The translations under genes were made by a program, and so were the position numbers. From Planctomycetota bacterium (GTDB lineage: Bacteria; Planctomycetota; UBA1135; GCA-002686595), in assembly GCA_016795205.1 (NCBI GenBank), contig JAEUHZ010000072.1, forward strand, positions 25,603 to 89,602: DNA of 64,000 bases. Direction: 5' to 3'. How positions within the stretch are numbered: position 1 is the first letter of the stretch; each line of letters begins with the position of its first letter. Below, one piece after another: positions 45,633 to 55,036 of the stretch. The notes beneath the pieces are model-generated. The model was not told where the DNA came from and searched no databases. It was given only the letters and a program-made list of their open reading frames with translations.

Positions 45633-47026
45633 TCCGGCTGCAATCCCTGACCCGCCTGGCGCTCGCCGCCGCGTTCGCCGCGCTGCCCCTGCGCGCCCAG
45701 GAGGGCGGGCAGGAGGGCTCCACCGGGGGCGGCGAGGAAGCCGCGCAAGCCCCGACGGACGACAGCGACGCGCGCTGGTTCGCGATCCAGGGCGGTGACA
45801 TCTACACGGGCACCGGCGCGGTGCTGCGTGGCGCCACGCTGCTGGCCAAGAACGGCAGGATCCACGCCATCGGGTACGACCTCGACGTCCCGCCCGAGGC
45901 CAAGACGCTCGACGCCCGGGGCTACCGCCTCTATCCCGGCCTCGTGGCGATCTCGTCGCAGGGACTCCTGGGCAACGCCTCGGGCGACTTCCGCGACACG
46001 ATCGACCCTTTCCACTTCCGGATGGTGCTGGGGCTCGCCACCGGCATCACGACGACCGGCGTCGGTTCCTCGGTGGTCAAGCTCAAGCGCTTCTCGGTCA
46101 AGGACGCGGTCATCAACGAGCGCGTCTTCTCGACCTTCGCCTGGAGCAACAACAACCCGCGCGGGAAGAGCGAGCTGCGCGACAAGTTCGCCGCCGCCGC
46201 GCGCTACCAGCGCGAGTACCGTGAGTGGCAGCGCAAGGTCAAGGAGCAGAAGGACCTGCCCGAGCCCTCGAAGCGCGGCATCGACAACAACGTGCTGGCC
46301 GTGCTGAACGGCGACACGACGGCCAAGTTCTCGACCAACGATCGCGACGAGCTCCTGGGCGTGGCGCGCTTGGCGCAGGAGTACGGCTTCCGCCCCGTGG
46401 TCGAGGGCTGCCAGGAGGGTTGGACGATCGCCGACGAGCTGGGACGCGCCGGGGTCCGCGCGGTGGTCACGCCACGCGCGCGCCGCACGAAGGACGAGCG
46501 CCAGGTCTTCGACGGCGGCTCCAGCATCGAGAACGCCGCGATCCTGCACCGCGCCGGGGTGCCGGTCGCGATCACCCCCGCCACCGAGGGCGTGGACCTG
46601 GGCGGCCTGGTCGGCCGCGACATCATGCACCTGCCGCTCGAGCCGGGGTTCGCCGTGCGCGGCGGCCTGCCCGAGCGCGCCGCCCTCGAGTCGATCACGC
46701 TCCAGCCCGCGCGCTACCTGGGCGTCAGCCACCGCGTGGGCAGCCTCGAGGTCGGCAAGGACTGCGACGTGATCGTCACGGACGGCGACGTCCTGCACTA
46801 CAAGACGTTCGTGCAGTGGGCCGTCGTGGACGGCAAGGTCGTCTACGACAAGGAGAAGGAGCTCTTCTTCGCGCACATCCGCCCGCGCCCCGAAGCCGAA
46901 GCGCCGCGCAAGATCGACGCCGGCGAGACGCCGCCGAAGCCCGAGGCAGAGGACGGCGAGGGCGAGGGTGAGAAGAAGGACGACGCAGGCGGCGACGAGC
47001 GACGGGGCGACGACGAGCCCAAGTAG
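45629..47026 (+). CDS. Exported amidohydrolase-like protein 10, no HxH, acidic tail
   Basis: The protein has 465 residues from GTG overlapping the previous stop. Signal: LAAAFAALPLRAQEGG. HxH is replaced by LVAISSQGLLG. VGSLEVGKDCDVIVTDGD marks the closing module. The last ~40 residues are Glu/Asp/Gly/Lys-rich, like the inserts of the other members but placed at the C-terminus. Last gene of the run; convergent with the SGNH hydrolase 15 bases away. Confidence 0.8.
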   Translation: MIRLQSLTRLALAAAFAALPLRAQEGGQEGSTGGGEEAAQAPTDDSDARWFAIQGGDIYTGTGAVLRGATLLAKNGRIHAIGYDLDVPPEAKTLDARGYRLYPGLVAISSQGLLGNASGDFRDTIDPFHFRMVLGLATGITTTGVGSSVVKLKRFSVKDAVINERVFSTFAWSNNNPRGKSELRDKFAAAARYQREYREWQRKVKEQKDLPEPSKRGIDNNVLAVLNGDTTAKFSTNDRDELLGVARLAQEYGFRPVVEGCQEGWTIADELGRAGVRAVVTPRARRTKDERQVFDGGSSIENAAILHRAGVPVAITPATEGVDLGGLVGRDIMHLPLEPGFAVRGGLPERAALESITLQPARYLGVSHRVGSLEVGKDCDVIVTDGDVLHYKTFVQWAVVDGKVVYDKEKELFFAHIRPRPEAEAPRKIDAGETPPKPEAEDGEGEGEKKDDAGGDERRGDDEPK

Positions 47027-47041
47027 ACCCGCGCGCCCCCT

Positions 47042-48010
47042 TCAGCGCCCCAGGAGCGGCGGCAAGGCGGCGGCCAGCGCCGCGGCCGCCCGCGCGTGGC
47101 CGGCGGCGTTCCAATGGCCGTCCAGCGGGAAGTGGAGGCGCGGCGCGTCGGCGCCGAAGGCCTCGGCCAGGTCGAGGTGCTCGATGGACGGCTCCTCGGC
47201 AGCCAAGCGGGCCAGCCGGCGCGACGTCGAGACGACGACCAGCGGGCGCCCGTCGAGGACCCGCGCCATGCGCCGGTAGAGGTCGCAGACGAGCGCCCAC
47301 TCCGCGTTCGGATCCCGCGCGGTCGCCTCCAACTCGTGGTCCGAGCGCCGCTTGGCGAGGGCGCGCCACACGTGGCTCACGCGCTCGATCCAGGGGTAGG
47401 GGACCGGGACGTTCTCCAGGCGTAGCTCGCCGCTCGCCGCGCGCGTGAACCGCGGCTTGGCCTTGCCGTAGACGCGGTCCGTGGCGCACTCGTGCAGGTC
47501 GTTCTCGCAGAACACGACGACGACGCAATCCGGCCGCAGCCGCGGCTCCAGGGTCTCGAGCAGCAGGCACTGCTGGTCGGTCCCGTAGCCCGACACGCCC
47601 GCGCCGAGGACCTGCCAGTCGGGGCGCGCGGCAGCCAGCCGCGCGGGGAGGCTCTCCGCGTGCTCGACGCCCCACCCGAACGCGAAGGAGTCGCCGAGCA
47701 CGAGCACGCGTGGACGCCCCGTCCGCTCGCCGGTCGGCACCGGTTCCCATTCCGGCCCGCGAAAGCCGGCGGAGTGGATCTCCACCGCCACGTCGAACTC
47801 GGCACTCACGTGCCGCTCGCGCGTGCCCGGCCGGTAGCGCCAGCCGAGCAGCGCGTCGTGCTCGACGTAGGCCGGGTTCGTCGTCGGCGAGAGTCCAGAC
47901 GAGCGCAGCCCGCGGTACAGGCCCTCGGCCGCGAGCGGTGCGAGCAGCAGGCCCAGCGCCAGCGCGCCCAGCCTGCGCCGCGCGCGTCGACCCCGGCTGT
48001 GCGCGCTCAT
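47042..48010 (-). CDS. Membrane-anchored SGNH/GDSL hydrolase-like protein
   Basis: The protein has 322 residues from ATG at 48010, which has GGAG at a better distance than the ATG at 48016. An Arg-rich start and one helix (LGALALGLLLAPLAAEG) suggest an N-terminal anchor. SGNH blocks are seen: VLVLGDSFAFGWGV (nucleophile Ser), GAGVSGYGTDQQ (Gly), FCENDLHE (Asn) and PLDGHWNAAGHA (Asp/His). This is the set of GDSL esterases and acyl transferases that deacetylate or acetylate envelope polysaccharides. The substrate is unknown. Confidence 0.8.
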   Translation of the reverse strand: MSAHSRGRRARRRLGALALGLLLAPLAAEGLYRGLRSSGLSPTTNPAYVEHDALLGWRYRPGTRERHVSAEFDVAVEIHSAGFRGPEWEPVPTGERTGRPRVLVLGDSFAFGWGVEHAESLPARLAAARPDWQVLGAGVSGYGTDQQCLLLETLEPRLRPDCVVVVFCENDLHECATDRVYGKAKPRFTRAASGELRLENVPVPYPWIERVSHVWRALAKRRSDHELEATARDPNAEWALVCDLYRRMARVLDGRPLVVVSTSRRLARLAAEEPSIEHLDLAEAFGADAPRLHFPLDGHWNAAGHARAAAALAAALPPLLGR

Positions 48011-48151
48011 CGCCATGCTCCGCGGTGCCTCATCGGCGCGTCCGGGCCCCGCGTTGCCAGCGCGCCCGCGCGCCGGTAGGCTAACCTCCGACGAGCATGG
48101 GAGTTAGGTTCGGCCCTTCGCGGCCGAGCCGACGCTGCTCGCGCGCCCCCC

Positions 48152-49219
48152 ATGAGCCTGCGCAGCCTGATCCGGATCCTCGGCCCGGGACGGAAGGACA
48201 GCCGCAACCTCACGCACGACGAAGCGTACCGCGCCTTCGACCAGATCCTCTCGGGCACGGAGAGCGAGATCCAGGTCGCCACGTTCCTGGTGCTCGTGCG
48301 GATGAAGGGGCTGACCGTCGAGGAGCTCATGGGCTTCGCCAAGGCCGCGCGCGCTCACGCCAACCTCCCGTGCCAGGGGATGCCGGACCTGGTGACGATC
48401 TGCCCGCCGCACGATGGGCTCGAACGCGGGGCACCGCTGGAGGTCGCGGCGGGTCTCGTCGCAGCCGGGGCCGGAGCGCGCGTGCTGATCCTCTCCGACC
48501 GCTGCGTGCCGCCGCGCCGGGGGCTCACGGCTGCCAGCGTGCTCGAGGCGCTGGGCATCGGCATGACCTGGGACCCGCGCGAGGTCGAGTCGTGGGTCGC
48601 GAAGGCCCGGTTCGGAGCCTTGGCCGTGTCCGGCATGCTGCCGGCGCTCATGAGCCTGCGGCGCGTGCGCAACGACGTCGTGATCCGCACGCCGCTCGCG
48701 ACCGTCGAGAAGCTGCTCGCGCCGGCCGGCAGTGCGGTCCTGCTCGGGGCGCAGAACGGACCCGTGCTCGGCACGGCCGTCGAGGTCATCCACGGACTGG
48801 GGCACCCGCGCGGCATCGCGATCCAAGGTCCCGAGGGCAGCGTGGTGCCCTCCGTCAAGAAGCGCACGCGCGGGATCGAGCTCGCCGAGCGTCATCTGGT
48901 GCCACTCAACGTCGAGCCCGAGGACTTCGGCCTGGAGGCCGAGTGCGAGCCCGAGATCCCCGAGTTCGGCCCGCCGCCCGAGGGGCTCGGAACTGGGGAC
49001 AACCCCGAGCTCGTGAAGTGCGTGGGCGACGTCACCGACGCCGTCCTGGCCGGCGAGCCCGGACCGGCGCGCAACGCCACGCTGCTGGCTGCCGCGCTGG
49101 TGCTCAAGGCGGGCGGCCTGGCCTTCACGCTGGCCGAGGGCGTGGACCGCGCCGCACGCTCGCTCGACGGCGGGGCCGCGCGCGAGACGCTGGCGCACTT
49201 GCGCGAGATCGCCCGGTAG
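48152..49219 (+). CDS. TrpD2-like (anthranilate phosphoribosyltransferase superfamily) protein
   Basis: The protein has 355 residues. The helical N-terminal domain (LTHDEAYRAFDQILSG, VATFLVLVRMKGLTVEELMGFAKA) is typical of TrpD and nucleoside phosphorylase II folds. The middle keeps RVRNDVVIRTPLATVEKLLAPAG and HGLGHPRGIAIQGPEGS, as in YbiB/TrpD2. The phosphate-binding GTGGD of true TrpD is replaced by CPPHDG, so it is unlikely to make tryptophan precursors. TrpD2 proteins of enterobacteria bind nucleic acid. An ATG at 48097 nearer the promoter-like TAGGCT belongs to another frame. Confidence 0.75.
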   Translation: MSLRSLIRILGPGRKDSRNLTHDEAYRAFDQILSGTESEIQVATFLVLVRMKGLTVEELMGFAKAARAHANLPCQGMPDLVTICPPHDGLERGAPLEVAAGLVAAGAGARVLILSDRCVPPRRGLTAASVLEALGIGMTWDPREVESWVAKARFGALAVSGMLPALMSLRRVRNDVVIRTPLATVEKLLAPAGSAVLLGAQNGPVLGTAVEVIHGLGHPRGIAIQGPEGSVVPSVKKRTRGIELAERHLVPLNVEPEDFGLEAECEPEIPEFGPPPEGLGTGDNPELVKCVGDVTDAVLAGEPGPARNATLLAAALVLKAGGLAFTLAEGVDRAARSLDGGAARETLAHLREIAR

Positions 49220-49227
49220 GGCGTGCC

Positions 49228-49776
49228 ATGGACCTCTCGTTCCGTCACGACCTGTGGCTGGGGCGGATCGCGCGCTCGCCCGCGACCCTCGGGCGCCTCG
49301 AGCGGATCGTCCTGCGACCGGGGCGAGGTCAGCGCAGCGAGCCCGAGCAGGCCGAGGCCTCGGTCGAGCGTGGGCTCCACGGCGACCGCTGGGAGCTCGA
49401 CCCCGATCGCCGTCCCGGGATGCAGGTCAGCCTGATGAACGTCCACGTGCTGCGCGCGGTCGCCGACGGCGATCCGACGCGCATGGCCGCGGCGGGCGAC
49501 AACCTGATCGTCGACCTCGACCTGTCCGAGGCCAACCTGCCGGTCGGCTCGCTCCTCACGATCGGCGAGGTGGTGCTCGAGGTCACGCCCGACGCGCACC
49601 GTCCCTGCCGCTCGTTCGTCGAGCGTTACGGGGCCTTGGCGGCCAAGCGCGTGGCGCGCGGCACGCGCACCGGCCGCCGCACGCGCGGGGTGCTCGCGCG
49701 CGTCGTGGCGCCGGGCACCCTGCGCGTCGGCGCGAGCGTCCACGTGAAGCGGCCCGGCTCCGCGTGTCTGGCCTGA
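49228..49776 (+). CDS. MOSC-domain protein
   Basis: The protein has 182 residues. MOSC (molybdenum cofactor sulfurase C-terminal) features: GLHGDRW early, QVSLMNVHVL, NLPVGSLLTIGEVVLEVT and DAHRPCRSFVERYG, where the Cys is the conserved sulfur-carrying position. Free-standing bacterial MOSC proteins handle sulfur transfer or N-hydroxylated substrates with molybdenum cofactor. No molybdenum gene is nearby. It lies 8 bases after the TrpD2-like gene and overlaps the phospholipase D gene. Confidence 0.82.
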   Translation: MDLSFRHDLWLGRIARSPATLGRLERIVLRPGRGQRSEPEQAEASVERGLHGDRWELDPDRRPGMQVSLMNVHVLRAVADGDPTRMAAAGDNLIVDLDLSEANLPVGSLLTIGEVVLEVTPDAHRPCRSFVERYGALAAKRVARGTRTGRRTRGVLARVVAPGTLRVGASVHVKRPGSACLA

Positions 49777-50975
49777 GGCACAACCCCCTGTCGGACCTGC
49801 TCGCGCGGCGCTTCGGCCGCGCACGGGGCAGCGGGCCGCTGCGCTACGTGCAGAAGCCCGGGCGACTGCGGCGACACACGCTCGTCGCCCCGCTGCGCTC
49901 CGGCGGCGAGAGCTTCCCGGCGATGCTGGCGGCCATTCGGGCCGCGCGGAGCGCGATCCACTTCGAGACGTACATCCTGCGCGACGACCGCGTCGGCTTG
50001 GAGTTCCGCGACGCGCTCACGGAGCGCGCGCAAGCCGGGGTGGCGGTGCGACTGCTTTACGACGCGGTCGGATCGCTGGGTCTCCCCGACTCGTTCCTGG
50101 CGCCGCTGCGCAAGGCGGGGGGGCGTGTCGCCGTGTTCCACCCGGTCGCGCCCTGGCGGAATCTGGGCGGCCTGCGCAGCCTGAACCAGCGGGATCACAA
50201 GAAGATCCTGGTCGTGGACGACCGCGTCGGCTTCACCGGCGGCATCAACGTGGGGCTGGAGTACGTGCCGCTGGAACAGGGCGGCGGAGGCTGGCACGAC
50301 TGGCACGCCCGGCTCGAGGGTCCGGCGGTGTTCGAGCTGGCCGTTTCCTTCCGCCGCACCTGGATCAAGGCCAGCGGCGAGTGGATCCCGGAGGCTCAGG
50401 TGCCGCCCCCCGCGCTCGGACGCAACGTGCTGGGCGTGCAGATCGTCGACAACACCGGCGTGCGCTCGCGCTGGCGCATGCACCGCGCGTACCTGCACGC
50501 GATCGGCGCGGCCACCCGCGACATCTCGATCCTGAACGCCTACTTCATCCCCGAGCTGAACTTGCGCCGCGCGTTCCGGCGTGCGGTCGCCCGCGGCGTG
50601 TCCGTGCGCATCATCGTGCCGTCCGAGACGGACGTGCAGCCCGTGCGTCACGCCAGCCGCTACCTCTACCGCAGGTTGCTCGCGGCGGGCGTGCGCCTCT
50701 TCGAGTGGCCGGCGGGCATGATGCACGCCAAGGCCGGCATCATCGACGGCGTGTGGTCCACGATCGGCAGCTACAACCTCGATCACCGGAGCCTCGTGCA
50801 CAACCTCGAGGTCGGGCTCGTGTGCGTCGACGAAGGGCTCGCGGCGCGCTTGCAGGGCGAGTTCGAGTCCGATCTCGCGCGCTGTCGCGAGGTCGCGCCC
50901 GCCGATCTGGACGCGCTCTCGGCCTGGGAGCGCTTCAAGGACTGGTTCTGGTACCAGCTGCGCTCGCAGCTCTGA
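49764..50975 (+). CDS. Cardiolipin synthase/phospholipase D family protein (ClsB-like)
   Basis: The protein has 403 residues from a GTG at 49764 that overlaps the MOSC stop. Two HKD motifs: RDHKKILVVDDRVGFTGG (about 138-155) and MHAKAGIIDGVWSTIGSYN (about 318-336), each followed by the Gly-Gly or Gly-Ser that completes the PLD active site. There are no N-terminal membrane helices, like ClsB rather than ClsA. It would join two phosphatidyl groups to cardiolipin or exchange head groups at the inner membrane. Confidence 0.9.
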   Translation: MSGLRHNPLSDLLARRFGRARGSGPLRYVQKPGRLRRHTLVAPLRSGGESFPAMLAAIRAARSAIHFETYILRDDRVGLEFRDALTERAQAGVAVRLLYDAVGSLGLPDSFLAPLRKAGGRVAVFHPVAPWRNLGGLRSLNQRDHKKILVVDDRVGFTGGINVGLEYVPLEQGGGGWHDWHARLEGPAVFELAVSFRRTWIKASGEWIPEAQVPPPALGRNVLGVQIVDNTGVRSRWRMHRAYLHAIGAATRDISILNAYFIPELNLRRAFRRAVARGVSVRIIVPSETDVQPVRHASRYLYRRLLAAGVRLFEWPAGMMHAKAGIIDGVWSTIGSYNLDHRSLVHNLEVGLVCVDEGLAARLQGEFESDLARCREVAPADLDALSAWERFKDWFWYQLRSQL

Positions 50976-51016
50976 GGGGGGCCGGCCTCCGGGCGCTCTG
51001 GAGTCCGCGACGGCGG

Positions 51017-52519
51017 TCAGTAGTTCTTGGCGAACAGCACGCGCCGCGCGCTCTGGCGGCCGCTCTTCACGCACCTCCCGGGCTCCGGCGCCGGGCCCTG
51101 GCCCTCGAGCGGGATGCAGCGGATCGTGGCCTTCGTGGCGTCCTTGATGGCCTTCTCGGTCTCGGCCGTGCCATCCCAGTGCGCGTGCACGAACTTGGAC
51201 CCGTCCCCGGCGAAGACCGCCTGGAACTCTTCCCACGAGTCGACGGAGACGGTGTGCGCGTCCCGGAACGCCTGTGCGCGCCGGAAGAGCTCGCCCTGGA
51301 ACTCGTCGAGCACCCTGCCGATCGCGACGCCCAGGTCCTGCATCGCGAGCTTCTCCTTCAGGGGCTTGCCCGCGGCATCGAGCGCAGCGATGCGGCGCTT
51401 GAGCATGACGCTCGACCCTTGGAGGTCGCGCGGGCCGATCTCGACCCGCACCGGCACCCCCTTGCGCTCCCACTCGTAGTACTTGTCGCCGGGGCGCAGG
51501 TTGTCGCGGTCGTCGACCTTCACGGCGAGACCATCCGAGCGCAGGTCCTTCGCGATGCGGTGCGCGGCCTCGCACACGGCGACCTTCTCCGTATCGCTCT
51601 TCCAGATCGGGACGATCACGACGTGGATCGGGGCGAGCTTGGGGGGCAGCACGAGTCCCTCGTCGTCCGAGTGGGTCATGACCAGCGCGCCGACGAGCCG
51701 CGTGGACACGCCCCAGGACGTCTGCCAGACGTGCTCGCGCGCGCCCGTCTCGCTTTGGAACGTGACGTCGAAGGCTTTCCCGAAGTTCTGGCCGAGGTCG
51801 TGGCTCGTGCCGGCCTGCAGCGCCTTGCCATCCTGCATCAGGGCCTCGATGCAGCGCGTCTCGACCGCACCGGCGAAACGCTCGTTCTCGGTCTTGACGC
51901 CCTGGATCACGGGCATCGCCATGACCTCGTGCGCGAAGTCGCGGTAGACGTCCAGCATGCGCTGGACCTCCTCGCGGGCCTCGGCGTGGCTGGCGTGCGC
52001 CGTATGCCCTTCCTGCCACAGGAACTCACCCGTGCGCAGGAACAATCGCGTGCGCAGCTCCCAGCGCATCACGTTGGCCCACTGGTTGATGAGCAGCGGG
52101 AGGTCGCGATAGCTGTCGATCCACTTCGCGAAGAAGTGCCCGATGATCGTCTCGCTCGTCGGGCGCACGACGTAGGGCTCCTCGAGCTCGTTCTTGACGA
52201 CGAGCTGGCCGTCCTTGGCGCGCAGGCCGGAGTGCGTCACGACCGCGCACTCCATGGCGAAGCCCTCGACGTGCTGGGCCTCCTTGGCCAGGAACGACAG
52301 CGGGATCAAGAGCGGGAAGTACGCGTTCTGGTGGCCCGTCTCCTTGAAGCGCCGATCCAGGTCGGCCTGCATCTTCTCCCAGATCGCGTAGCCGTGCGGC
52401 TTGATCACCATGCACCCGCGCACGACCTCGGCCGGCTCGGCCAGGCCGCCCTCGCGCACGACGTCCTGGTACCACTGGGCGTAGTCCTTCGAGCGGGGGG
52501 TGATGCGCGCTTCGGCCAT
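51017..52519 (-). CDS. proS: Prolyl-tRNA synthetase, archaeal/eukaryal type
   Basis: The protein has 500 residues, the short type 3 ProRS without the editing insertion of standard bacterial enzymes. Class II motifs: motif 1 in [16 protein letters not shown], motif 2 in [21 protein letters not shown], motif 3 in [19 protein letters not shown]. The C-terminal part ends in FAKNY, the hydrophobic-Tyr end typical of this type. It charges tRNA-Pro in the cytoplasm. This form is scattered in bacteria, including planctomycetes. Confidence 0.95.
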   Translation of the reverse strand: MAEARITPRSKDYAQWYQDVVREGGLAEPAEVVRGCMVIKPHGYAIWEKMQADLDRRFKETGHQNAYFPLLIPLSFLAKEAQHVEGFAMECAVVTHSGLRAKDGQLVVKNELEEPYVVRPTSETIIGHFFAKWIDSYRDLPLLINQWANVMRWELRTRLFLRTGEFLWQEGHTAHASHAEAREEVQRMLDVYRDFAHEVMAMPVIQGVKTENERFAGAVETRCIEALMQDGKALQAGTSHDLGQNFGKAFDVTFQSETGAREHVWQTSWGVSTRLVGALVMTHSDDEGLVLPPKLAPIHVVIVPIWKSDTEKVAVCEAAHRIAKDLRSDGLAVKVDDRDNLRPGDKYYEWERKGVPVRVEIGPRDLQGSSVMLKRRIAALDAAGKPLKEKLAMQDLGVAIGRVLDEFQGELFRRAQAFRDAHTVSVDSWEEFQAVFAGDGSKFVHAHWDGTAETEKAIKDATKATIRCIPLEGQGPAPEPGRCVKSGRQSARRVLFAKNY

Positions 52520-52610
52520 GGGATCTCTCGCTGGATGACGTGAGGGGCGGGAAGGGTACGGTCCCGGCGCGAGACGGACCACCCGGCGCTCGCCGCGGCC
52601 CTCGGAAACG

Positions 52611-52638
52611 GCAGGAGCCGGGTCACCCCGGCTCCTGC
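52611..52638 (-). terminator. Hairpin terminator after the downstream tandem exported-protein gene
   Basis: A 12-bp GCAGGAGCCGGG stem with a 4-base loop, read from the minus strand after the gene ending at 52687. It is identical to the one at 53986. A second GC hairpin (CTCCGCCC/GGGCGGAG) lies between it and the stop codon. Confidence 0.7.
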
Positions 52639-52686
52639 GCGCGGCTAGAGCCTCCGCCCGCGGGGCGGAGGTGTCGGCCGGTCGGA

Positions 52687-53685
52687 TCAGTCGTGGAACA
52701 CGGACTGCGAGACGAGCTCGCCGTTCGTCTGCGTGCCGCTCACGAAGGGCAGCTCGCCCGTCGCGCCGTGCAGTTCCTCGAAGAGCGCCGACAGGATCGC
52801 CGGATCCTGGACCGAGTCCGCGGAGGAGTAGGCCAGGTTGCCATTCATACGGAACCAGCCCGTCTCGGTGCCCAGGATGCTCTCCAGGGGGTTGTGGTTC
52901 GTCGAGAGCAGGAAGCTCTGCGTGAACGCGCCGCTGATGCGGTCCAGGTCGACCTTCTTCCAGCAGCGGAAGTCGTACTGGGCCGAGAACACTTCCTCGT
53001 TGTCGTTGTAGATCAGGAAGTCGACGACCGCCGTGAAGCGCGCCGCGCCCGTCAGGTTGATCAGGACGAGCTTGCTCTGGGCTCCGGAGCCGAGCGACAT
53101 CGCCTGGTCTTGCTGGCCGAAGAAGCGCGGGACCAGGATGCGGTCCGGAGCGGCTTCGTACTCGACGCCGTCCAGGTTGCGCAGGCCGTCAGAGTTGACG
53201 TCCGTGTTCGCGCCCTGGGCGCCGACCGCCTTGAAGACGTAGGGGTTCACGTCGACCGCGCTGCCCACGGCCGAGTCGATCTGGCCGATGCCGATGAGCC
53301 AGTTCCACGAGATCGCCGCGCCCGTGATCGGGCTCTTGGCGAACACGTAGACGTAGCCCTCGCGCTGGTTCGGGTTGTCGAGGCGAGCGAGCACCGACAG
53401 GGTGTCGTTCGGCGTGAGGCGACGGGTCCGGTTGAACTCCAGGCAGTCGTACTTCTGGATGTAGACGAACTCGACGTCGACCGTGCCGGCGAAGAGCTGG
53501 CCGACCTGGGCGAAGTCCGCGTTCGTGTTCGTGACCGTGATGATCGTGTCCGAACCGCGGTTGCTGTCGAAGCAGGGGTAGAGGAGCAGCGAGCCCGCCT
53601 CGGGCGCGCCGGCGCCGGCGAAGGCGCTGAGGGACAGGCCGCTGATCGCGGCGGCCGCGAGGGCCATCTTGGGGAGGAGCTTCAT
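52687..53685 (-). CDS. Exported protein, tandem copy A
   Basis: The protein has 332 residues. Signal peptide [19 protein letters not shown]. The mature part begins with [16 protein letters not shown]. It is beta-rich with Asn/Thr runs ([11 protein letters not shown]) and single Cys residues spread through the chain, fitting a secreted or surface beta-sandwich. No enzymatic motif or sorting signal is obvious, and the C-terminus (SQSVFHD) is soluble. It is about nine-tenths identical to copy B, with an extra eight residues near [15 protein letters not shown]. Both have the same end hairpin. Confidence 0.75.
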   Translation of the reverse strand: MKLLPKMALAAAAISGLSLSAFAGAGAPEAGSLLLYPCFDSNRGSDTIITVTNTNADFAQVGQLFAGTVDVEFVYIQKYDCLEFNRTRRLTPNDTLSVLARLDNPNQREGYVYVFAKSPITGAAISWNWLIGIGQIDSAVGSAVDVNPYVFKAVGAQGANTDVNSDGLRNLDGVEYEAAPDRILVPRFFGQQDQAMSLGSGAQSKLVLINLTGAARFTAVVDFLIYNDNEEVFSAQYDFRCWKKVDLDRISGAFTQSFLLSTNHNPLESILGTETGWFRMNGNLAYSSADSVQDPAILSALFEELHGATGELPFVSGTQTNGELVSQSVFHD

Positions 53686-54061
53686 GGTGCAGGTCTGCGT
53701 GGGGAGGCTTCCGATGGGTTGCCCACCGGTGGGGAGGTCTGTCTGGACGAGTGCGGGCCAGGCCAAGGTGGCCGAGCCCCTACGATGTTGCATTGTCTTC
53801 CGGATGGGCGGCATCGGCAAGGACTTACTGCGGCCAATGGGTCGAAGGTGGTAACTCGACATCCTTATGGTGGCCTCATGCCTGTCGCCGCATGCCGCCC
53901 ACGCGTCCCGCCGAGCACCGCGAAGGCAACCGATGGCCAAGGGATCGCGGTCCGCGCCACGCGTGCGAGGCCCGCGACGAAAACGGCAGGAGCCGGGTCA
54001 CCCCGGCTCCTGCGCGCGGCTTCCGCTGCCGCCCGAGGGTGGCAGCGTCAGGCCCGTCGGA
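53686..54061. other. Spacer between the tandem exported-protein genes
   Basis: 376 bases with no gene. It contains the terminator of copy B (53986-54013), a second hairpin GCTGCC/GGCAGC (54026-54047) and, on the right side of copy A, an upstream region partly like that of copy B. No promoter is clear. Confidence 0.5.
53986..54013 (-). terminator. Hairpin terminator after copy B
   Basis: The same 28-base sequence as at 52611. On the minus strand it is followed by CGTTTTCGTC, giving a short T-run expected of an intrinsic terminator. Confidence 0.75.
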
Positions 54062-55036
54062 TCAGTCGTGGAAGACGGACTGCGAGACGAGCTCGCCGTT
54101 CGCCTGGGTGCCGCTCACGAAGGGCAGCTCGCCCGTCGCGCCCAGCAGGTTCTCGAAGAGCGCCGACAGGATCGCCGGGTCGATGACCGAGTCCGCCGAG
54201 GAGTAGGCCAGGTTGCCGTTCATGCGGAACCAGCCCGTTTCGACGCCCAGGATCTGCTCCAGGAGGTTGTGGTTCGTCGTCTGCAGGAAGGTGTTCGTGA
54301 ACGCGCCGCTGACGCGGTCCAGGTCGACCTTCTTCCAGCAGCGGAAGTCGTACTGGGCCGAGAACACTTCCTCGTTGTCGTTGTAGATCAGGAAGTCGAC
54401 GACCGCCGTGAAGCGCGCCGCGCCCGTCAGGTTGATCAGGACCAGCTCGCTGCGAGCCGGGCCCTGGCCGAAGAAGCGCGGGACCATGATGCGGTCCGGA
54501 GCGGCTTCGTACTCGACGCCGTTCAGGTTGCGCAGGCCGTCAGAGTTGACGTCCGTGTTCGCGCCCTGGGCGCCGACCGCCTTGAAGACGTAGGGGTTCA
54601 CGTCGACCGCGCTGCCCACGGCCGAGTCGACCTGGCCGATGCCGATGAGCCAGTTCCACGAGATCGCCGCGCCCGTCGTCGGGCTCTTGGCGAACACGTA
54701 GACGTAGCCCTCGCGCTGGTTCGGGTTGTCGAGGCGAGCGAGCACCGACAGGGTGTCGTTCGGCGTGAGGCGACGGGTCCGGTTGAACTCCTGGCAGTCG
54801 TGCTTGTTGATGTAGACGAACTCCACGTCGACCGTGCCAGCGAAGAGCTGACCGACCTGGGCGAAGTCCGCGTTCGTGTTCGTGACCGTGATGATCGTGT
54901 CCGAACCGCGGTTGCTGTCGAAGCAGGGGTAGAGGAGCAGCGAGCCCGCCTCGGGCGCGCCGGCGCCGGCGAAGGCGCTGAGGGACATGCCGCTGATCGC
55001 GGCGGCCGCGAGGGCCATCTTGGGGAGGAACTTCAT
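54062..55036 (-). CDS. Exported protein, tandem copy B
   Basis: The protein has 324 residues, paralog of copy A and first in transcription order. Signal [19 protein letters not shown]. Sequence and codon use track copy A closely ([18 protein letters not shown] and most of the chain), the main change being GPARSE for the 14-residue segment in A. The duplication includes the gene, its terminator hairpin and the bases just before the ATG. Function unknown; the pair may supply dose or antigenic variation of a surface protein. Confidence 0.75.
   Translation of the reverse strand: MKFLPKMALAAAAISGMSLSAFAGAGAPEAGSLLLYPCFDSNRGSDTIITVTNTNADFAQVGQLFAGTVDVEFVYINKHDCQEFNRTRRLTPNDTLSVLARLDNPNQREGYVYVFAKSPTTGAAISWNWLIGIGQVDSAVGSAVDVNPYVFKAVGAQGANTDVNSDGLRNLNGVEYEAAPDRIMVPRFFGQGPARSELVLINLTGAARFTAVVDFLIYNDNEEVFSAQYDFRCWKKVDLDRVSGAFTNTFLQTTNHNLLEQILGVETGWFRMNGNLAYSSADSVIDPAILSALFENLLGATGELPFVSGTQANGELVSQSVFHD

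Noticed and set aside
48097..48152. ATG at 48097 as the start of a gene just after TAGGCT
   Set aside because: Its frame gives an Arg/Gly-rich product until it runs into the MOSC gene; the TrpD2-like frame begins at 48152.
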